Shown piece by piece: positions 59,231-64,000 of a stretch of DNA of 64,000 bases. The notes under the pieces were generated by a model. The model had not been told where the DNA came from. It ran no database searches and saw only the letters and a program-made list of their open reading frames with translations. The translations under genes and the position numbers were made by a program. Origin of the DNA: Ruania alba (lineage in GTDB: Bacteria > Actinomycetota > Actinomycetes > Actinomycetales > Beutenbergiaceae); NCBI RefSeq assembly GCF_900105765.1, contig NZ_FNTX01000002.1, forward strand, positions 2,170,001-2,234,000. The letters are read 5' to 3'. Position 1 is the stretch's first letter; the number at the start of each line of letters is the position of its first letter.

Positions 59231-60298
59231 TCACCGAGCTGCAGGCGGTGTGTCGCCGAGCCCAAGCAGCAGGGCGCGGCCGACCAACTTCTGCGTCCAT
59301 CGCACCCCGTGCTGCTCCTGCCAGAGTTCGACGATCCGACGTTCCCCCGCCCGGTCGGCATCGTCGAGCACGATGACGGCGTCCGGGGCGAGACGCTCCA
59401 CCAGTACCGGAAGCGCCGGGTAGCGGGCGAGGTCGCCGGTCGCCTTGGGCGGGCCGTCCACGACGAGCATGTCGATCAGCGGGAGCGAGGCGGCGTCTAC
59501 GTTGTACCAGTCGAGCGGTCCATGATCGGTCTCGGTGGGTACTAACGGTGCATGCCTCACCTCGGCCCAGGCGCCCAGGCCGTGCCGGGCGAGATGCGCA
59601 CGAGTCGCTGCGGCGTAGTCGCCATCGTGATCCAAGGAGACGACGCGACCATGTCCGTTGCGACGCAGGGCCTGGGTGACCCACATGGTCGAGGTGCCGC
59701 TGCCGCACTCGACTACCGTGGTCGGACGCAGCCGGGTGATCAGGTCAACGATCTCCACCAACGTCGTCGGCTCCATCGCCCACCCTCCGACGGCCGGCAG
59801 CGGAGCGTCCGGGGTGAACCAGGACTGCAGCAGCGCCATCGACTGCTGCTGCGTGAGCGGCTCATGCTTGAGGTCCCGCAACGACCGGCGCAACTCGATC
59901 TGCCGTGCGCGGGCGCGGTCGGCATGCTCCTCCACCAACTGATGGGTCTGCGCTAGTTCGGTGGAGATCTGCCCCACCGAGGATTCGATCGTGCGGGTCA
60001 ACGTGCGGCCCGGCTCCGTGCGCAACTGCTTTTCCAACCGCCGACGCAGGCGGCGAATCTCGTCCCGGGCCGCGCGCTGGTCGGCGCGCACTCGCGCGAC
60101 CTGCTGCTGCATGCTCTCCAGCTGGCTGCGCAGCGCGTGCCGATGCCGCCCGTCCAGCTCCAGGAGCGCCGCCAGCACTGCGGACACCGCCAGCAGGGTC
60201 AGCGCCGCACCCAGGTCACCCTCCACGGCCATGACGACGACGGCTCCCACCACAGCGGCGGCGAGGACCCCACCTTCGAGCAGTCGACGTCGTCGCAC
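59231..60298 (-). CDS. Membrane-anchored coiled-coil SAM methyltransferase
   Basis: The 355-aa protein has two short hydrophobic helices at the N-terminus (GVLAAAVVGAVVVMAVEG, AALTLLAVSAVLAALLEL), a long coiled coil (about 55-150, rich in Arg, Glu and Gln) and a C-terminal class I methyltransferase domain with TVVECGSGTSTMWVTQAL (SAM site), VVSLDHDGDYAAATRAHL and DMLVVDGPPKATGD. Acceptor unknown; in this cluster it may methylate a sugar or chain end and set polymer length. GTG at 60298. It is read after the 1001-aa glycosyltransferase gene. Confidence 0.87.
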   Translation of the reverse strand: MRRRRLLEGGVLAAAVVGAVVVMAVEGDLGAALTLLAVSAVLAALLELDGRHRHALRSQLESMQQQVARVRADQRAARDEIRRLRRRLEKQLRTEPGRTLTRTIESSVGQISTELAQTHQLVEEHADRARARQIELRRSLRDLKHEPLTQQQSMALLQSWFTPDAPLPAVGGWAMEPTTLVEIVDLITRLRPTTVVECGSGTSTMWVTQALRRNGHGRVVSLDHDGDYAAATRAHLARHGLGAWAEVRHAPLVPTETDHGPLDWYNVDAASLPLIDMLVVDGPPKATGDLARYPALPVLVERLAPDAVIVLDDADRAGERRIVELWQEQHGVRWTQKLVGRALLLGLGDTPPAAR

Positions 60299-60343
60299 TT
60301 CGCACCTCAGTTTCTGATCGCGGGTTCGCCAGCGTATCGAGGA

Positions 60344-63300
60344 TCAGGTCGTGACGAGCTCATCTACGACATGAATTGGGGCGGTGTGGCGAACCGGGCG
60401 CCGATCGAGGAGGTGGCGACCGGTTCCGTCCCCGGAGCTCGCGCACACGACGAGGGCGCCGTCCTCGGTGCGTCGATCGGACCAGTACAGCGGGGGCCGG
60501 GACGTCACTTCGATCTGCGCGCCGCGCACGATCACGGCGGCGACAGCGCCATCCGGCAGGTCCTCCGGCCGCACGTCCTGGTCGTCGTCGATGCGATGCA
60601 GGACGGGCGCCAGTGCCACCCCAGGGTGTTCGCAGGGATCTCGGCTAATCAGGTAGACCGTGTCACACCGGCCGGCATCGGCGTCGGAACGCACCCGCTC
60701 CTGCTGGAGCACCAGTTCTGGCGCTCCGATGAGCACAGGGTCCCGCCAGGGGCGTCGAGCGTCGAAATGCAGCTCCAGCGCTACCTCGGCCGTGGCTTCC
60801 CGTTCGACGGCCCCGGCACTTCCTTCGTGCCGCGCACTGCCGGCCCGTTCGGTAGCGAGCTCGCGCAGGCGAGCAACGAACGAGGCGTGCGAGAAGCGTT
60901 CGTCCACGAGCGCCCGTGAGCGCTGCACCTGCTCGGCGTACAGTTCCGGGTCGGCCAGATACCGTCGTGTCAGTGCTACCGCCTCCTCCGGTTCGGCGTA
61001 GAGCACGGCGTCGCCGAAAGTGGGCTGATGCTTGGGCGACGCGATCGTCAGCACCCCACTCGCGGCCGCCTCCAGGATCACGCGCCCGAAGGCCTCGTTG
61101 GCATGGGCATTGTCCAGATACAGGAAGACGTCCAGATCGGCGAGGAACTCGCGCACATCGCGGGCCTTGTGCTGCAACAGCGTCCAGTTGCTCGGCGGGC
61201 GCTCGCTGCGCCCTCCGTCGCGCAGCAGCCGCCGCACAGTGTTGGCCGCCCCCATCATCCGCACCTCCACCTCGGGTCCGAACCCATAGGCGGTGAGCAA
61301 GTGCTCGGCGCTTTCCGGGAACTTGATACCGGTGTCCCGCGAGTACCGGCCGACCACCGGGGGGTCGCCGATTGGTCGCGGCGTGCGCACATGCCAGGTT
61401 TCGGCATCGACGAGGCCAGGGCTGTCCCAGGGAGTGAGGGAGATGCCCGGATCCATTTCGGTCAGCAACTCCCGCACCGTCGGCCCCTGCGGCACCCACC
61501 TCGGCGCCGTTTCGAACAGGGCCGTCGCATGCGCCGTCACGTCCTGGGGGACGTACCGCTGGTCGGACCCGTCCGGTTCGCACGGTGCCTGGTTCGCCAC
61601 GATGAGCAGGTTGTCCGGCCGCACCGCGCCACTGACTGCCGGTGGATACTGCAGGATCGGGGGGTAGCGCAGCACGAGAGTCCGCACGGCCACGTCGTCG
61701 TCCACATGCACCCACTCCACGGCGCCGTCCCGGATGAGTTCGCGCAAGGGAGCACACAGGGGGTCATCCCGCCGGGTCATGAACCGCATGGCCTCCAAGT
61801 GCATGACACCTACCCGCATCCCGGCGGCGCGGCATGCGGCGATCTCCTCCAGCATCGAGTTCTGCGGTCCGCCATGCCGCCGCCAATCACCAGCGAAGAC
61901 GACGTCCAGCACTGGTCGGGGCCCCACCTGATGGGCGCGACCAGTGGACCAGCGTCGTGGTGTGGGGAAGCGACGAGGCCCGTCCGGCTCGAGGAAGGGG
62001 TCGGCCTTTCCGGCGGCGATCCTGCGGTGCCAGTCCTCGTACGCGCCGCGGTAGGCGCGCCGCGAAGTGTGCCGCCACCCGGCGGAGAAGTCGCTGGCCG
62101 AGAGCGTGGTCTCACCACCGCGAAGGAAGGTGAGGGCGGCACGGGGCAGGCTCTTGATCCGCTTGCCGCACGCCGCCTCCAACCTGCGGGCGAACTCCGT
62201 GTCCGCCGCCTTGCGCACCGGGTCGAAGAACCCGATCCGGCCCACGACCTCGGCGAGGCGGAACATCAGGGACGGGGCCGCCGTCATCAGCGGACGGTAT
62301 CCGGGTCGCGTCAACTCCAGCATCTCGCTGATCCGGACACCCCACCCGCGGGTCGCGAGCAGGCTTCGATCCTTCAACAGCGGACGAACGCCTGTCTCGA
62401 GATAGGTGGGGTGAACCCAGTCGTCGGAATCGACAGTGACGACGAAGTCGCCCGTCGCCTGCCGCAGTGCCGTGTTGCGTGCACGGTAGGTGCCGCCGTT
62501 GATCGACTTGCGGATCACCCGGATCCTCGGATCCAGGGCGGCGACCTCGGCCAGCACCTGCGTCGACGCCGCGCCGGAGGCATCATCGACGATCAGCATC
62601 TCCCAGTTCTGCCACGTCTGGGCGATGACGGACCGAACTGTGGTGAGCAGCTCGGGACCGGGGTTGAAACAACTCGTGATCACCGTGATGCGGTGCGGAT
62701 CATGTGTCACGGTGTCCGTGACGGCCTGCAACCGGTCGAAGGGCGAACCGGGGGCGTCCTGCAGACTCAGGCTGGGCACGCCTGGCCGCAACACTGCCTC
62801 GGAGAGAGAGGCGGTCCAGGCCGCGATGTCGTCCGGACCGCCCCGCAGGAACGGGTTCAGTAGGTCGGTCAGTGCGGCGGCACGGTGCTGTGAGTCGATA
62901 TCGAGGTCCGCGGCTCCGAGCAGTTCAGCGGCGGCCTCGCGTCGGTGCAGCCGCACCAGAAGCTGCAGGTAGAGGTCGAGGTGGGCGCCGAGTGCGGCGC
63001 GCCCCCATGTCCGCTCCACGGTGGCCATGAGCGCCACTGCCACCTCGTGGTCGGCGGGCGAGCCCTGCTGCAGCGCCCGCACTCGGGCATATTCGGTCGT
63101 CCACGTCGGGTCGAGCCGGTTCGAGACGGCATGACGAGCGGGTGTGCCCCCTGCGAACGCCTCCAACTCGACGCCGTTGAGGTGACCGAAGCTGGCCAGG
63201 TGCGCGAGGATCTCCCGACCGGCGAGCGACTTGGTGCGCAGCAACGTCGTGGGCAGGTCCCGCGGGTCCCGTTGCGCGAACACCGCGTGATCGGCGTGTA

Positions 63301-63349
63301 CCCGGGCTGTGGTCAGCTCGCGACGGCGGCGTTCCGCGACCTGTCTCAT
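60344..63349 (-). CDS. Two-domain GT2-GT4 glycosyltransferase (1001 aa)
   Basis: Residues 1-~215 are a helical region without recognised family. Residues ~221-430 form a GT2 domain: ITVITSCFNPGPELLTTVRS, MLIVDDASGA and TVDSDDWVHPTYLETG with the DxD site. Residues ~490-835 form a GT-B domain: VVFAGDWRRHGGPQNSMLEE, VVGRYSRDTGIKFPESAEHL, FLYLDNAHANEAFGRVILEA. The last ~150 residues are extra. The GT4 part reads like the teichoic- or capsule-type polymerases. ATG at 63349 overlaps the upstream small membrane protein by ATGA. Confidence 0.9.
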   Translation of the reverse strand: MRQVAERRRRELTTARVHADHAVFAQRDPRDLPTTLLRTKSLAGREILAHLASFGHLNGVELEAFAGGTPARHAVSNRLDPTWTTEYARVRALQQGSPADHEVAVALMATVERTWGRAALGAHLDLYLQLLVRLHRREAAAELLGAADLDIDSQHRAAALTDLLNPFLRGGPDDIAAWTASLSEAVLRPGVPSLSLQDAPGSPFDRLQAVTDTVTHDPHRITVITSCFNPGPELLTTVRSVIAQTWQNWEMLIVDDASGAASTQVLAEVAALDPRIRVIRKSINGGTYRARNTALRQATGDFVVTVDSDDWVHPTYLETGVRPLLKDRSLLATRGWGVRISEMLELTRPGYRPLMTAAPSLMFRLAEVVGRIGFFDPVRKAADTEFARRLEAACGKRIKSLPRAALTFLRGGETTLSASDFSAGWRHTSRRAYRGAYEDWHRRIAAGKADPFLEPDGPRRFPTPRRWSTGRAHQVGPRPVLDVVFAGDWRRHGGPQNSMLEEIAACRAAGMRVGVMHLEAMRFMTRRDDPLCAPLRELIRDGAVEWVHVDDDVAVRTLVLRYPPILQYPPAVSGAVRPDNLLIVANQAPCEPDGSDQRYVPQDVTAHATALFETAPRWVPQGPTVRELLTEMDPGISLTPWDSPGLVDAETWHVRTPRPIGDPPVVGRYSRDTGIKFPESAEHLLTAYGFGPEVEVRMMGAANTVRRLLRDGGRSERPPSNWTLLQHKARDVREFLADLDVFLYLDNAHANEAFGRVILEAAASGVLTIASPKHQPTFGDAVLYAEPEEAVALTRRYLADPELYAEQVQRSRALVDERFSHASFVARLRELATERAGSARHEGSAGAVEREATAEVALELHFDARRPWRDPVLIGAPELVLQQERVRSDADAGRCDTVYLISRDPCEHPGVALAPVLHRIDDDQDVRPEDLPDGAVAAVIVRGAQIEVTSRPPLYWSDRRTEDGALVVCASSGDGTGRHLLDRRPVRHTAPIHVVDELVTT

Positions 63350-63756
63350 GCGGTGTGCAGCGGGTCGCGACGGGGGGCCGTCGCGGCTTCCGGGTGGGGC
63401 GAACCCGGGGAATCGGCGGGTCGTTCCGCGGCCGCCAGCAGTGCGGCAGCCGCCTCCTCCAGGGCGGCCTGCGAGCGATCCAACCGGCCGACGTACTGTG
63501 CCTGCAACAGGCGGACCGTCCCCATCAGGTCGTCGGGGGAGACACCGGGAGTGGCGCGTGGCTCCGGCTTGGTGCGCGCGGCGAACCGGGAGCGGGTGCG
63601 GCGGTTCGTGTCGAGCGAGATGACGGCGATCATCAGCAGCAGAGCCGCCAGACCGACCTCAGGGATCCACGGGTGCCCCAGCAGAGCGAACACCGCGGTG
63701 AGGAGCGCCGGCGCCGTCAGGGCTGCCAGGGCAATCTGGTACTTCTTCGATCTCAT
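63346..63756 (-). CDS. Small membrane protein with coiled coil
   Basis: The 136-aa protein has two hydrophobic helices (LAALTAPALLTAVFALLG and GLAALLLMIAVISL), a basic stretch, then a helical segment LLQAQYVGRLDRSQAALEEA and a Pro-rich tail. No family recognised. It resembles in layout the N-terminal anchor of the methyltransferase two genes downstream, and may organise the glycosyltransferases at the membrane. ATG at 63756; first gene of the leftward operon. Confidence 0.8.
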   Translation of the reverse strand: MRSKKYQIALAALTAPALLTAVFALLGHPWIPEVGLAALLLMIAVISLDTNRRTRSRFAARTKPEPRATPGVSPDDLMGTVRLLQAQYVGRLDRSQAALEEAAAALLAAAERPADSPGSPHPEAATAPRRDPLHTA

Positions 63757-63864
63757 CGGCCCACCTCGCCTGTTAGTCTCGTCGCGGAACTCATTCGTGG
63801 CCCTTCTGACGACGGGAACTTTGCGCGTTCTCGAAGGAGATAACCACGACCAGAGGGCGTCACA

Positions 63865-64000
63865 GTGTCGCTAGTACAACGACTGGGTGAACAGTCGGTA
63901 ACAGTCCTTCGAGTCCCGGACTCGGAGGTGCTGCGCCGACCGTTCGGTTATGCCTACGCGGCGATCCGCACCGGCTCACGAGCGGTCCCGGACCTGCTCG
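63865..64000 (+). CDS. Start of an unidentified gene (continues past the window)
   Basis: A frame opens with GTG at 63865 (SLVQRLGEQSVTVLRVPDSE) and remains open for 45 codons to the window edge. GAGGG lies 8 bases upstream. It is divergent from the glycosyltransferase operon, with 108 bases between. The visible residues do not identify a family; coding is inferred from openness, GC-rich third positions and position. Confidence 0.55.
   Translation, partial: MSLVQRLGEQSVTVLRVPDSEVLRRPFGYAYAAIRTGSRAVPDLL

Noticed and set aside
61028-62863. 611-codon open frame on the plus strand
   Set aside because: Antisense to the GT2-GT4 gene; no recognisable domain.
1-64000. tRNA, rRNA, prophage or insertion-sequence genes
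   Set aside because: No transposase, integrase or phage structural motifs and no clover-leaf or rRNA-like stretch were recognised; absence is by eye only.

Overview
The window is 64 kb of very GC-rich DNA with tightly packed genes, frequent GTG starts and many 4-base ATGA/GTGA overlaps. It comes from a high-GC Gram-positive actinobacterium. Supporting markers are an acyl-CoA carboxylase with a separate small epsilon subunit, three LytR-CpsA-Psr (LCP) wall-ligase genes in a row, the DUF2304/DUF6541 membrane pair, GtrA beside purK/purE, and an adenylate cyclase near birA. The gene mix fits Micrococcales (Ruania/Beutenbergia/Cellulomonas-like), but genus cannot be fixed from sequence reading alone.

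Layout. 0-4 kb: a rightward operon of a truncated DUF4127-like gene, a secreted protein, a ROK sugar kinase and NanE, pointing to amino-sugar (ManNAc-6-P) breakdown. 4-7 kb: a DUF885 metallopeptidase, a TIM-barrel sugar isomerase and a 74-bp tandem repeat. 7-11 kb: acyl-CoA carboxylase beta and epsilon subunits, a TetR/NAD-binding divergent pair, and birA, whose product biotinylates the carboxylase carrier. 11-20.4 kb: a catabolic block (succinate-semialdehyde-type dehydrogenase, class III aminotransferase, DUF3830, amidase, 2-hydroxyacid dehydrogenase, two Asp/Glu-racemase-fold enzymes, FCD-type GntR regulator). Two divergent promoters in it share the box ATTGTNNACAAT, so it is probably one regulon. 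20.5-26 kb: adenylate cyclase, two-component pair, GtrA, purK-purE. 26-36 kb: O-acyltransferase, AIM24-like protein, CoA-binding protein, then the LCP/DUF6541/DUF2304/GT2 envelope genes.

36-64 kb is mainly a cell-surface polysaccharide region. It holds a toxin-antitoxin pair, a WbpD/WbpE/WbpB-like set for a 3-acetamido sugar nucleotide, several GT2/GT4 glycosyltransferases, a SulP transporter with a MerR regulator and a textbook MerR promoter, a glycosyltransferase-pyruvyltransferase fusion, a PglK-like ABC flippase, UDP-GlcNAc 2-epimerase and a 1001-residue GT2-GT4 protein. A HEPN-MNT toxin-antitoxin module and an ATP-grasp/S15-hydrolase pair lie inside it. LCP proteins in the same window could attach the finished polymer to the wall.

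The most unusual signals are: a palindrome embedded in frame in a glycosyltransferase gene; palindromes repeated right behind stop codons; the shared operator with back-to-back promoters and a predicted leaderless mRNA; three operator-like repeats spaced exactly 20 bp upstream of the HEPN-MNT module; and the pyruvyltransferase fusion in a lower-GC patch. No rRNA, tRNA, CRISPR array, prophage or insertion sequence was seen.
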